A DNA stretch of 64,000 nt from positions 9,760,803-9,824,802 of the forward strand of contig CM071599.1 of assembly GCA_036435485.1 (NCBI GenBank), written 5' to 3'. This DNA comes from Saposhnikovia divaricata (lineage: Eukaryota > Streptophyta > Magnoliopsida > Apiales > Apiaceae). Position numbers and translations under genes: made by a program. The notes beneath the pieces are model-generated. The model did no database searches and had not been told where the DNA came from. It was given only the letters and a program-made list of their open reading frames with translations. Each line of letters begins with the position of its first letter. Position 1 is the stretch's first letter. Positions 1 through 12,464 of this stretch are shown in pieces.

Positions 1-1130
1 TTAAACCTTGAAAAATCTTGGAAGGAGGGGTTTCAGTTTAAAACATTAATAGTAATTTTAGGTTTATAAATTATGTTATTTTTTAATTCCCACACAAGTT
101 GCCTGACACATTTTGTGTATTTTCACTAAAAATTAACACATTTAAATAAGTTATAGTGAAAATAATTAGTTTGACATCTATATAGATTTAGGCAAACATG
201 CACGTATGTCATTTATCATATTATTGATTAATTTGTAGTGTTTTTTGTTGCATAATCATTAAAAATTTAGTTATTTAGTCTCGAGATTAAAAAGGTTGTT
301 GCAGAAGTTGGAGGGATAAATATTCTAGTAAATTTTGCAATATTTAGGAACAGATGGACTCTTACAGTAGGAGGTTTATGTAACATATCTATTATATTTC
401 CTCGGTAAGAAATTTAAACATTTCTTTAAGAACATTCTCAGTCATCCATCCATCTGTTCGTGAATCTCGCAAATTTAATAGAATTTTTATTCTTCGGCAT
501 AACTTTTTTAACCTAACGACTAACTAACACATTTTTGATTGTCTAAACAACATAAAATACTATAAATTAAGCATATTCTGACCAAAAACATACAAGTTAT
601 CCAAATATATCTACATAATGTCAACTTAATTATTTTAACAACACAATAATCTACTTAAATATGTTACTTGTTAGTGAGAAGACACAAAATCTATTAGAAA
701 AATTATGTTAGAACTTAAAAATAACATAACTAATAAATTTAAGATTACCACTGCTACTTTTAAACTGAAGTCCATCCCTACAAGATTTTGCAAGATTCAA
801 AATGAGTAAAATGTGACCTTAACGAAAAACTTCGTCATGTAGTAAAGAATCAATAACAACATTTTCATGATTAACAATTGCAAAAGTTAAAAGGGCATCA
901 ACATAAATTTCTTACACATTCTCATGTGAGTTTTATGTTAATTAAGTAAGAGTTTCATACCTTAGGTGAGCAAGTAATTATCTATACTTGTTGGATAACT
1001 TTTTTCAAATCGTCGAAGCGAATAAGATATAATCCATTCCAGCCAAAACATAATCTCTTTTACATTCTGCTCCTTATTGTTTGAATCTTTCCATCTTGAT
1101 AGTTCATTATTCTCTTACATTATACGCCTC
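1..1130. other. AT-rich stretch, no gene seen
   Basis: Both strands are rich in stop codons and no open frame resembles a known family. It may be the decayed downstream part of the LRR remnant that follows, but I see no leucine-rich repeat pattern here. Confidence 0.5.
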
Positions 1131-1195
1131 TAAATATGCTGGTGGAAAGGATAATTAACAATTCATCTTTAATACCATTATGGTCAAAAATTCTA

Positions 1196-2097
1196 GCATT
1201 ATGATCAAGAGTTAACAATTCCAAACTCACAAGATCATTAAGTTCACTGACGATTAAAGCAATACAGGTAAAGCATCAAGAAACATTTTAGTTCATGAAA
1301 TATCTAAACATTTCAAATTTGACAAGTTACTTAAGTACTCAAAAACCAAAAGCTAATTTATGTTTGATGATCAGGCAACTTAAAAAAAATGAAATGATGA
1401 CACATTTTCTTGAAACATCATGTCAATATTAATACAATATATTAAGCTAATTTCACTCAAGTTGAACAATTTTTAGCCAACACATTAACAACAACACAAT
1501 CAACCTTTTTTATTCCAGAAAATTGAAGTTTTTGTAGTTTGGAACTACACCTAATAACTTCTATTATTGTATCACTGATAATCTTTCCAAGATATTTCGT
1601 CGTAGTTGAAGACTTTCAAGTACCCTTTTTTAGACGCAATCAATTTTATTGTATAATCCTTAATATCACTACAATATTTGTCTATAATTTCCTTCAAATT
1701 CTTAACTACAAGATCTATTAATACATCGACATATTTTTTCTAACAGAATTGTACCTTCTTAAGACCAACAAATCGAGAGGCAAGCAACTTTGGTGCATTC
1801 ATATCATACTCGTGCATTCGAAGATTCAACGATTGTCATAAATATTGAGATCTTCCCAATAATTGCTTATATATTTGCCCGATCTCGATTAATCAAACGT
1901 GAAAAAATCTAAATCTTCACTTCATTGGGCAAATCGATTTCATTGTCAATTCTTGACACTTTCTTGCAAATACCTTGACTCACATGTAACCTATCTTCAA
2001 AATATGAAATATACATAATTAGTACATGAAGATACTGAGATCTCAAAAACTCGAAAAATATATGTTCAAAAAGTGAGGGTAAACAAAGAGCAATCAT
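1196..2097 (-). pseudogene. Degenerate leucine-rich-repeat gene remnant
   Basis: On the minus strand, 1198-1242 reads LNDLVSLELLTLDHN, which fits the LRR consensus LxxLxxLxxLxLxxN at every conserved position. About 80 bases upstream in that orientation LSNLKCLDIS is visible, and around 1750-1830 a frame reads LNLRMHEYDMNAPKLLASRF. The longest uninterrupted piece (1909-2097, 62 codons) contains LRSQYLHVLI, typical of the start of an LRR block. Stops and frame changes separate all pieces, so this is a dead gene. Plant LRR genes include NB-LRR resistance proteins and receptor-like proteins. No nucleotide-binding or kinase domain is seen, so the subclass is unknown. The LRR call rests on short motifs only. 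Confidence 0.5.
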
Positions 2098-2100
2098 GAA

Positions 2101-3240
2101 TATAAGGATTCTTCACACAAACAAGCTCAATTAAGAACTTTCTTGAAAATAATTGCATCCAATTTCAAAAAAAAATAAATATGATATCAAAATTGTTGGA
2201 AAAAACAGATAGGGGTGCTACGTTTTATGATTAATAAAAGTAATACACAAAAGAAATTACCTTAATCGTTACGGCGTAAGCGATTACAATCCACGCCTTC
2301 TATTATATTCATTGATTCCCCTTGAGCGAAGTGTGGATTTCGATCTCCGGAAGATTTACCTCTCCATAAAGTAAAAAACCCTAGTTCTGTTCTTGAGGAA
2401 GTGCGGCTACCTTTCAAACCTTAGGTCGTTTTGTGTGTGTAACCCTATGCTTTTAGGAGAATGAGAATATATATAGGCTATAGTAAGGATCTTGAATATT
2501 TAGGTTGGGCCCCCAGTGATATTCTGGGCCGAGCCCAATATCATTAAATATTAATTCAATCCACTAAAGAATTAATATTTGAACTACCTTTTCGAACACC
2601 GTAATTTAATTAATTAATTCGGCTTCAATATTATTTGCTTATTAAATTCCCCATGTTTAAGATAACTCATGTCCATTAATTAAATTAACTTTTGACAATT
2701 AATTTAATTAACATCTTTTATCCTTGATCACCCACTCAACTTATAATTATGCAACAACATATCTACCAGAAAGACTAAAGCATAATTATCTTTTTGAGCT
2801 TACAAGAGGACATCATCACCCGAATATTTTCATACATAGTTTCCTTTTATAGTTAATATCCCACTCTGTATGCAATGTCATTACTCAATACATAATATTG
2901 TAATTAATAATTAATTACATCATATATGAATCAAAGCATGTGCATTGCATACAAGTGTCAATCACTACATCCAGATTAAGAAACTAAGCATTAATAATAT
3001 CATAAAAAATCTTAGTTCTTCTTTATTATCATAATTGAAGAACAATTCTAATATTTTGATACTGTTCAATATACAAAGTATACAAGTATTATTCCATAGT
3101 CAAGATAGACTATTTCCAAATAATAATTCAGTCGTTCCAGTGGTTTTTCTAACACTACTTAGACTGTGAACCTTTATTATATTATATATATACATTGACA
3201 AATATACGTATAATATACGTATATATGTGAGCAACATAAG
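2101..3240. other. Non-coding AT-rich region, possible old LTR fragment
   Basis: No gene is seen. The part from about 2290 to 3000 has a mixed, transposon-like composition (GC-rich patches such as gggcccccag next to long taattaatt runs) but no terminal repeats, target duplication or primer binding site that I can find. Left unclassified. Confidence 0.4.
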
Positions 3241-3456
3241 TTACATGGCCCCTGCTACCTTTTAGTTTTATTGATCCATTGGCCCAATCATACAAGCTCA
3301 CTGGTCCACAACTTAGAAATTTACGGGTTCAATTTACAACCCAATACAAAACAAAAGTAAAATACATATTACATCAGTTCTTGGTATATCAAAAAAACTC
3401 AGAGATAAAAAACAACAGTAACTTAGAGGAAAACGCCTACTGTTGACAAATTTTTT

Positions 3457-3822
3457 ATGAGGAGAAACTTAGAGAATAGTCAGGAGACTCAAGCTTCAAA
3501 TAATCTCATTAATCCCAATATTGTGACTGCTGAAAGTCAATCTAGAAAATCTCCAAGAATCGAAACAAGTATCAACTATGATATATCCTATGGTATATAG
3601 AGTGGTGACTCTTGTTTTAACACTTCCTATTTTACGGCAACAACAGAGCGGTCATTTTCAGCAATGAGTCTTGTGAAAAATAGAATTCGAAGCAAAATGG
3701 AAGACGAATATCTCTCAGATTGTTTGATGTTATATATTGAGAAAGAAATTGCTCGTAGTATTAGTATAAATGCTATTATAGATGATTTTCGTGACTTAAA
3801 AGAGCGACGGTCTCAATTTTAA
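3457..3822 (+). pseudogene. hAT (ZMYM1-like) transposase remnant
   Basis: The frame 3631-3822 reads FTATTERSFSAMSLVKNRI and continues to DDFRDLKERRSQF and a stop. This is the C-terminal dimerisation region of hAT-type transposases (the family often annotated as zinc finger MYM-type protein 1-like in plants). TTERSFSAM is its hallmark. A one-base shift near 3628 separates it from an upstream LTLP, the usual preceding motif. A short ORF at 3457-3600 (MRRNLENSQETQ...SPRIETS) may be the N-terminus of the same protein, in which case the catalytic centre was deleted. The catalytic domain is missing, so it cannot act as a transposase. Confidence 0.65.
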
Positions 3823-4001
3823 TGTATTAAAACAATCTCTTTTTTTTATATACGCTGAATTATATAATATATTTTGGCCCCCTTGAATAAAGTTTCTGCG
3901 TCCGCCCCTGTTGACAATCTAATCTTCTGTTATCTCAAGGTGTTAAGGAAGCGGGCTTACCAGTATTCTATTATATCACATATTTAATAATATATTTCCA
4001 G

Positions 4002-4114
4002 TTTCCACTATTCAAAATCATACACGGAGCTAGGTTTTAAAGCAACTGAAATTATTTTACATGGCAAAGTTGAACTGCATTATCAAGGCCCTGCTCTCAA
4101 CATGCAATCGTCCT
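4002..4114 (+). pseudogene. Probable terminal exon of unidentified host gene, 5' part
   Basis: After a candidate acceptor (tatatttccag ending at 4001) an open frame reads FHYSKSYTELGFKATE and on to LHGKVELHYQGPALNMQSS. It is cut by the LTR element that starts at 4115. If the element and one copy of its gtcct target duplication are removed, the frame continues at 11779 for a few codons (YSSGNL) to a TGA at 11796-11798. I do not recognise the family and found no upstream exon with confidence. The even amino-acid composition and the clean continuation across the insertion argue for coding sequence. A chance open frame of about 43 codons cannot be excluded. Confidence 0.35.
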
Positions 4115-5050
4115 TGTAACGCCCCCAAATCCGGGGGTCAACGGAAATGGGTCGCTACCGCGAAAAACCTTAATAACAAACAAGTAATGCAATTAAATTA
4201 ATCTAAAACATTACATCCGACCCCAAACTTACCCAAGAATCTTTTCAGGTTATAGACTAGGAACAAGAATCCAAAAATATTAACACATCTTCTATTTACT
4301 ACAAACCATCTCTGCCCCAGATAAAACTTTGAGAAAAAGAATATCCAGAATCCCCCAATCATTCTTACTCCGCTTTCACGTACAATGTTACTTGCGAAGG
4401 GAATAACTGGGAACTTCTATCCATCCTTAATCTCATTATTTTACCGAGGTTTCAAATTTTATCATATAGTCAACAACTAACTCTGATATACACAATTTCT
4501 AAAACAATGACCATCTACAGTAAAACAGATATAGCTTATCAAAACATTCATCTCTTTAAAACCATTCCATCAATAAAACATACTTTCCGTAAAACTTTTT
4601 AAAACATTTTAAGTTGATTTATAAACCTCATGTTTATGGACAATACGGGTGATCAGCCACGTAAAGTCCCCCTTCCTTTGAAATTTGGGTTCCCAATTAG
4701 GCAACACATTGGCTTTTAATGCTGGACTAGGACCACCCTAGCCTCTTACGCTAAACAAAAGTGCTGGACTAGGACCATCCTAGCCTCTTACGCTTATCCA
4801 ATTTATAAACAATCTTATTAATACTTTAAAACATTTCACTTTTCAGTCCTTTATACTCACTGATAACAGATCAGCCCAGTATAAGGAATTTTAAAAAACA
4901 TCTTTAATTAATTAAGCCATTTTAGGAAGCAATACTAAAAGATTTAGGAACAGAGAAGCATCCGATATATGGAATAAACATTTTGGGAAACATGTATAAT
5001 AACAGGACTTTCATTTTTAAGCAATCTCAATGTTATATATAGCAACCAAC

Positions 5051-5053
<3 letters not shown>

Positions 5054-5124
<71 letters not shown>
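5054..5124. repeat. (TA)n microsatellite
   Basis: About 71 bp of alternating TA. The matching site in the other LTR (about 10334-10377) is shorter and interrupted by a g, so its length changed after insertion. Confidence 0.95.
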
Positions 5125-5127
<3 letters not shown>

Positions 5128-5628
5128 CTTTTAAACTTGAAATTCAGGCATCATACTTTTAAAATATATATGCATACTCTGAACAATAGAGTATAGTTAA
5201 ATAACTTGCCTTAGGTCCTAGCTATAAATACGCTCGGTGACTTGGAATACCATTCCTTCGTCTATCCCACGATATTCGATCATTCATTTGGTCCTTCTTT
5301 GGTCCGATGTACTTGATTACGCCCGGAACCACCGCTGCCACCGCCACCGGAAAATCTCTCTCATCTGCCATCTCTCTCTCTCTCTCGGCAGATCCCTCTA
5401 TCTCTCTCTCAGACCTGCACACACACTTACACATCATTCACCCCACAAGCCACTCCACAGCCTTTTCTCGCGGCTTCAAGCTATCTTCGACACAGCCACG
5501 ACCTCGAGCTCCATCTCTCCACCGCCATCGCGCTAACTCCTACGCCACCGCGACCCACCACCTCTCTGCCTCCCACAGCCGCGCACAGAGATATACAAAC
5601 ACACACCCGCGTATATACACACACCCAC

Positions 5629-5632
<4 letters not shown>

Positions 5633-5692
<60 letters not shown>
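5633..5692. repeat. (TA)n microsatellite
   Basis: About 60 bp of TA in the left LTR. The counterpart in the right LTR (about 10876-10961) is longer. It creates artificial Ile-Tyr repeat open frames. Confidence 0.95.
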
Positions 5693-5695
<3 letters not shown>

Positions 5696-6503
5696 TTACT
5701 CAATTCTTCCACAACAATCAAAACCCAATTGAAATCCCCAATTTCCAATCCCTAATTTCTTCCCCAATTCTCTTTTCTCTCTCCCCGTATTTTCTTCTCT
5801 CCACTGCTGTGTTTTTTTTGTCTCATGGGCTTGGCCCAATACCCCCTATTACTACTACTCTTATTCCGGCCCAATAAAATACAACTCATGTGCTTTTAAA
5901 ACTAATAACGACTTTTATAAATTGAAATCAAATAAAATATTCGAAGAATTAAACCCTTCATTTTTAAAATAAAGAATTCAAAATTACGAGCACACACATA
6001 TTTTTAAAATATTTTTCGGATCAAAAATGAATTAAATATGAATTTTCAAAGTTTTGATCCTTTAAAAGCAATAAAACTCTTAAAATCATTTTAAAATACT
6101 TAATCTCCCAAATTAATCCACCCAACAATTTTAAAAACTCAATAAATATATAAAGATAATTTTACAAAAGATTTCATGATTTTTAAGCCCTCCGATGATT
6201 TTATAAAATTTTTAGAAAATCAATAATGCATGATTTAAATATACTTAAATCCTCGCAATATAAATAAAAATACACAAATCATCACGAAAGCACATAAACA
6301 CAAATTCACATAATCACGTAGCAATTTAAATCACATTAATTAAATCCACAAAAATTTTAAACACAACCATAAATTTAAATAAATCACATTCCAAATATAA
6401 TAAAATAATATTCGAATATTTCTTCGCTCATCAAATCTATCGTCAAAGCAAAATAATAATAATAAATAGTAATAATTTATTCAAAAATATTCGGGTTGTT
6501 ATA

Positions 6504-7772
6504 GTCTTGCCTCCTTAATAGGATTCCGTCCTCGGAATCAGCAGAAGAAGGAACAGGGTTCTAAAACGATTCGCACCCAATCTCCACTCTTCTATGTTCA
6601 TAATGCCTCGGATTAAACATTGAAAAGAATCTCAAGAAACCCCAAATCGTTAAGACTCCACTTTCAACGTGCAATGTCGATCGAGGAACTTAACAATCGG
6701 AAAATCTCGATTTATTCTTTAATCAACTATTTACCGAGCAACAATTCTGAACACCGACACCATATCGCCATTCGCTATGTCACAAGAGAAAAATGAAAAC
6801 AACTGAAACGATGGAATCTTTGAACAAAATAGATTCCTTACAAATCTGAATGTCACACAATGTGATCATGAGTAAAAGCTGTTATGCAATCATTAAAGAT
6901 TAGAAAAGAATAACTGAGAGATTAATATGATCTTATGAACCAATGTTGCGTGTCTTACTTAAGACATACTAAAGGTAATCAGCCTTCTTGTATTGCACAA
7001 CACACAAGTGATGGCGTCCCATCCGACTTCTATCACACAGACAGATAGTCCTTGTGTCCCCTATATAATAGGGTTGTTCCACTCAGTCAAAGTAAAGAAT
7101 TTTGAAAAGAAATTTATAGTTAAACAAGTAATATCAACTTACAACAAGAAATTTTTCCAACGCACATCTTGGATGAAACTAAGCAAATTCCAAAGGTGTT
7201 AATCCCGAAAAAAAAATTACGAGAAAAGGATACTAGCACATAACGAGCAAGCAGTGCTGTATCACGAATAAAATTTTTATCCACAAATAGAAAAATAAAG
7301 GCGGAAGTTTGATTTGAACAAACTTGGCAGGGCCTCAGAAAAACCTGAAAAATAGGTATCATGAAAGCCTCTGACACAATCGAAACCCAACATTCGGGTG
7401 AACACAAAAGTTTTAAAACAATTATAATTTAGAAGACGAAATATATCTTCTAACGAAATTTTCAATTGAAAGAGAATCAATTAAATCATAGATAAAAAAA
7501 AGATTATCCCAATCGCCACCTATGCATCCTCTGCTGGCTCTTCTAACGCACGATCGATTAATCTTAAAATCGCTTCTCAACGTCTTAAGACACACGATAC
7601 CCTACACCGATAATAACTCATAGTAGTCTCTAAAGACTCACCACCCATTGGCACTATATCCGATAGTCCAAAACAAACTCTATGTGAGTTTAGACACCCT
7701 CACATAACTATATATATAATCCTACGCTCTCTCTTGTTTCTAGTTTCTATAACCTTAGCTCTGATACCAACC
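6504..7772 (-). mobile_element. Interior of LARD-like element, non-coding
   Basis: 1269 bp between the LTRs. The longest open frames (under 100 codons) show no gag, protease, integrase or reverse transcriptase motifs. Signals at the edges are the primer binding site complement at 7758-7769 and the polypurine-rich complement at about 6504-6516. Any movement must depend on proteins supplied by another element. Confidence 0.75.
7758..7769 (-). promoter_or_regulatory. Primer binding site of LARD-like element
   Basis: Minus strand TGGTATCAGAGC, complementary to the 3' end of plant initiator methionine tRNA. It lies 3 nt inside the right (5') LTR and fixes the element's orientation. Confidence 0.85.
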
Positions 7773-10333
7773 TGTAACGCCCCCAAATCCGGGGGTCAAC
7801 GGAAATGGGTCGCTACCGCGAAAAACCTTAATAACAAACAAGTAATGCAATTAAATTAATCTAAAACATTACATCCGACCCCAAACTTACTGTTATGACA
7901 AAATTACGCAAGCGCACGTAGTCACAAGTAATACAATTTAAGTTCGTTCCACAGAGATCTGGTTAAGTTTTAATCAGTAAATATGCCTATGCAACAATGT
8001 ATGGTTTTAATTCACTGCTAAGAAAAGTAACAAATTTGGGTTTTGATTATCTAAATTAACTAAGATGCGAGTTATAACTAAGATTAAATTAACTAAAAAG
8101 AATTTAAAATCGAATTACTTATATGAGAATAAACATGGAATCCTAGTTTCATCATCTACTTCACTTAGAGTTGCGGCCTTTAATTAAAACATGCGATGGT
8201 TTTGATATCTGATCGAATAACACGAAAAGAGTAAAAGTTACCTCTCGGTATACTAGTACCAATCTATGCATACATCCACAAAAGAGATAGAAGATGAATA
8301 GGCACCTATTATGTTTAGACCCTATATCTCTATAGAATTTGAAAACATAAAGGTTGAAGCACAAATTATCCACTTAGATCACATAGGGTAGCATAATATC
8401 TCTAATTACGCCACAAATCATGATGTTAAACCATCAACCTATCCTATGCTAGCATGGCAAGTTCTAAATCTCAAGATCCACTCTCGTTTAGCAAGAGATT
8501 AACAAATTAGATGTTCGCGACGCACCTAAATACAATAAACACAACCATATGAGGATATCAAGAATTCACCACACTTAAATCTTTAAGGCATGCAAACTAC
8601 TAAGCTACATAGATAAATCCACTAGGATCCCACGATAACGATTAGTTCATAATCGAACCTTTCGTCACCATGGGATTTGACGAAAGCATGATATTAAACA
8701 AGATAATGAAGATGAATAAATCAATAATAGAATAAGGTTTAGCGAACAAATCCGGAAAAGTAACAAGCATCCAAAAGATACGCCTAAACAAAGAATACAA
8801 GAAAACTATGACTAGATCTTCTTGTCGTCACAATCCTCGCCTTGGCTTCTCTCTCTTGTGCTCTGAACGAATTTAGTGTGTAGGTCATCAATTTTCTGTG
8901 CCCCAAGGTGTGTATTTATAGCCCCACGTGCCTCCTCAACCAAGCAATTACCGTCTTTGAATTAGAATAGAATTCCGGTAATTTTCCTTTATTGAATGGA
9001 AAAGAATTGCAATTTCCATGTTTAAAACTGATTCTGGATCTTTCTGGTCGTCCCAATTATTTTCCATATTGAATAGAAGTTGAATTAGTAGCGCTTTCCA
9101 TGTTTGAATTGGTTTTTGGAAAATTTCTGGAAGTTTTGCCCCCAGGCGCGGCCGCGCGCTCCACAGGACAATTTCAGCGCGCCCGCGCGCATCATATTTC
9201 CCAGAATCTTGCCCGCGCGCCCACGCGCATCAACAGTGCATTCTGGCGCGCCCGCGCCCAACATTTGCTGCACAGACTCACTTTTGTCCCACTTCTGATT
9301 TCTTGCCCAAATCCATTGCAACTCTTGACACTTGCTCTTTTTAGTTTAGAGACACCACATATCTACTGGGAATTCCAGTCCATCACCTTGAAATGTAACC
9401 TACACAATTCTCACAAAAACGGATTAAAACACAACAATACTTGAGATACAAAACACCAATTTAAGCCGAAATGGAACGATCCAAGTGGATATAAATCCAC
9501 TTATTACTTACCCAAGAATCTTTTCAGGTTATAGACTAGGAACAAGAATCCAAAAATATTAGCACATCTTCTATTTACTACAAACCATCTCTGCCCCAGA
9601 TAAAACTTTGAGAAAAAGAATATCCAGAATCCCCCAATCATTCTTACTCCGCTTTCACGTACAATGTTACTTGCGAAGGGAATAACTGGGAACTTCTATC
9701 CATCCTTAATCTCATTATTTTACCGAGGTTTCAAATTTTATCATATAGTCAACAACTAACTCTGATATACACAATTTCTAAAACAATGACCATCTACAGT
9801 AAAATAGATATAACTTATCAAAACATTCATCTCTTTAAAACCATTCCATCAATAAAACATACTTTCCGTAAAACTTTTTAAAACATTTTAAGTTGATTTA
9901 TAAACCTCATGTTTATGGACAATACGGGTGATCAGCCACGTAAAGTCCCCCTTCCTTTGAAATTTGGGTTCCCAATTAGCCAACACATTGGCCTTTAATG
10001 CTGGACTAGGACCACCCTAGCCTCTTACGCTAAACAAAAGTGCTGGACTAGGACTACCCTAGCCTCTTACGCTTATCCAATTTATAAACAATCTTATTAA
10101 TACTTTAAAATATTTCACTTTTCAGTACTTTATACTCACTGATAACAGATCAGCCCAGTATAAGGAATTTTAAAAAACATCTTTAATTAATTAAGCCATT
10201 TTAGGAAGCAATACTAAAAGATTTAGGAACAGAGAAGCATCCGATATATGGAATAAACATTTTGGGAAACATGTATAATAACAGGACTTTCATTTTTAAG
10301 CAATCTCAATGTTATATATAGCAACCAACATAA

Positions 10334-10376
<43 letters not shown>

Positions 10377-10873
10377 TAAACTTGAAATTCAGGCATCATA
10401 CTTTTAAAATATATATGCATACTCTGAACAATAGAGTATAGTTAAATAACTTGCCTTAGGTCCTAGCTATAAATACGCTCGGTGACTTGGAATACCATTC
10501 CTTCGTCTGTCCCACGATATTCGATCATTCATTTGGTCCTTCTTTGGTCCGATGTACTTGATTACGCCCGGAACCACCGCTGCCACCGCCACCGGAAAAT
10601 CTCTCTCATCTGCCATCTCTCTCTCTCTCTCGGCAGATCCCTCTATCTCTCTCTCAGACCTGCACACACACTTACACATCATTCACCGCACAAGCCACTC
10701 CACAGCCTTTTCTCGCGGCTTCAAGCTATCCTCGACACAGCCACGACCTCGAGCTCTGTCTCTCCACCGCCATCGCGCTAACTCCTACGCCACCGCGACC
10801 CACCACCTCTCTGCCTCCCACAGCCGCGCACAGAGATATACAAACACACACCCGCGTATATACACACACCCAC

Positions 10874-10964
<91 letters not shown>

Positions 10965-11773
10965 TTACTCAATTGTTCCACAACAATCAAAACCCAATTG
11001 AAATCCCCAATTTCCAATCCCTAATTTCTTCCCCAATTCTCTTTTCTCTCTCCCCGTATTTTCTTCTCTCCACTGCTGTGTTTTTTTTTGTCTCATGGGC
11101 TTGGCCCAATACCCCCTATTACTACTACTCTTATTCCGGCCCAATAAAATACAACTCATGTGCTTTTAAAACTAATAACGACTTTTATAAATTGAAATCA
11201 AATAAAATATTCGAAGAATTAAACCCTTCATTTTTAAAATAAAGAATTCAAAATTACGAGCACACACATATTTTTAAAATATTTTTCGGATCAAAAATGA
11301 ATTAAATATGAATTTTCAAAGTTTTGATCCTTTAAAAGCAATAAAACTCTTAAAATCATTTTAAAATACTTAATCTCCCAAATTAATCCACCCAACAATT
11401 TTAAAAACTCAATAAATATATAAAGATAATTTTACAAAAGATTTCATGATTTTCAAGCCCTCCGATGATTTTATAAATTTTTTAGAAAATCAATAATGCA
11501 TGATTTAAATATACTTAAATCCTCGCAATATAAATAAAAATACACAAATCATCACGAAAGCACATAAACACAAATTCACATAATCACGTAGCAATTTAAA
11601 TCACATTAATTAAATCCACAAAAATTTTAAACACAACCATAAATTTAAATAAATCACATTCCAAATATAATAAAATAATATTCGAATATTTCTTCGCTCA
11701 TCAAATCTATCGTCAACGAAAAATAATAATAATAAATAGTAATAATTTATTCAAAAATATTCGGGTTGTTATA
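7773..11773 (-). repeat. 5' LTR of the LARD-like element, interrupted
   Basis: Matches the left LTR from 7773 to 7890 and again from 9507 to 11773. In between sits a 1616-bp insertion with a cttac duplication. Without it this LTR is about 2380 bp, against 2389 for its partner; the difference lies largely in TA-repeat length. Confidence 0.85.
7891..9506 (-). mobile_element. Nested solo LTR, gypsy-type
   Basis: Inserted in the right LTR of the LARD-like element and flanked by cttac (7886-7890 and 9507-9511). The uninterrupted left LTR gives the empty site exactly. On the minus strand it starts near TAATAAGTGGATTTATATCC and ends in CATAACA. Its last ~100 bases (CTGTGGAACGAAC...) are laid out like the end of the gypsy LTR at 42675 in this window. 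No second LTR or interior is present, so it is a solo LTR left by recombination. The block at 9140-9270 is unusually GC-rich (cgcgcgcccgcg runs) and makes spurious open frames on both strands. Confidence 0.65.
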
Positions 11774-11778
11774 GTCCT

Positions 11779-11798
11779 ACTCCAGCGGTAACCTCTGA
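11779..11798 (+). pseudogene. Last codons of the interrupted host exon
   Basis: Continues the frame of 4002-4114 once the transposon and one gtcct copy are removed: six codons (YSSGNL) then TGA. The segmental duplication begins a few bases later. Confidence 0.3.
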
Positions 11799-12464
11799 TT
11801 TGATATTATTATTAAAGTTATATATATTTTAGGTTCATCCATGTCTGAGTGCATGCATAACATGATCTATTTTTACATGCCTAAACTGTCATTCATGGAG
11901 CGATACCTGTATAGTCATATGAGTTTGAGTATTTCCACTAGTGGAGCACTGCAAGAATACGATTTCATCGATCGATTGTGGGCATTTTTCTTCTAGTGAT
12001 GGATGATAGCATGGTGTTGGGAAGACGACATGTTTCTTAGTTTTCTTTTAGTTTTGTTTAAATCGATGCTAAACTGATTTCAAGCACTGAAACACATAAA
12101 TTAATTGGAAAAGAAAAGAAAAGGCTACCATCTAACATTTATGTTCGCATATATTCCAAATATTACATACTTAGACATTCTATTGTAAAATGCCCAGTCA
12201 TTAATCTTTCATATATATGTTAATCTAACAGATTCTCCATGTTGATATTGTTAAAAGATAGTTAAGCTAATCAAATTTGTTGAATTTTTTTTTCTCGAAG
12301 GTGTACCTTGGCAAGTCCTTCACTAGGGATTTTCCAGAAGACCTTTTGGCTGAAAATCAAGACAGTTGCCCACTGGAAGTGTGTATTGCAAAAGATGGCA
12401 CATAATATTCTCAAAACCATATTTTGCTAACCTGCATCTATAAAGTTCACCTACAAGCCTTATT

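Larger units (their letters stand above)
4115..6503 (-). repeat. 3' LTR of the LARD-like element (2389 bp)
   Basis: Nearly identical to the right repeat over its full length. It contains two long TA microsatellites (5054-5124 and 5633-5692) and a CT/CA-rich, GC-richer block at 5230-5630. That block produces several overlapping open frames on both strands; these are repeat sequence, not genes. Edges are tg...ta rather than the canonical tg...ca. Confidence 0.85.
4115..11773 (-). mobile_element. Non-autonomous large-LTR retrotransposon (LARD-like)
   Basis: Two long direct repeats (4115-6503 and 7773-11773) begin tgtaacgccccc and end gggttgttata. They flank a 1269-bp interior with no coding capacity. 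A 5-bp target duplication gtcct lies at 4110-4114 and 11774-11778. Just left of the right repeat, gctctgatacca (7758-7769) is the reverse complement of TGGTATCAGAGC, the usual plant initiator-Met tRNA primer binding site. The element therefore runs on the minus strand and the right repeat is its 5' LTR. Next to the left LTR the minus strand reads AAGGAGGCAAGAC, a fair polypurine tract. Without the nested solo LTR the element is about 6.0 kb. The LTR edge and primer site resemble chromovirus-type Ty3/gypsy elements (inference). Confidence 0.85.

Noticed and set aside
5222..5748. Overlapping open frames of 71-141 codons on both strands, repeated at 10467-11242
   Set aside because: They lie in the two LTRs of the LARD-like element, consist of CT/CA/TA simple repeats and match no protein family; the duplicates arise because LTRs are paired.
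9085..9444. Overlapping open frames in a GC-rich block on both strands
   Set aside because: Open only because CG-rich words lack stop codons; they lie inside the solo LTR and show no domain.
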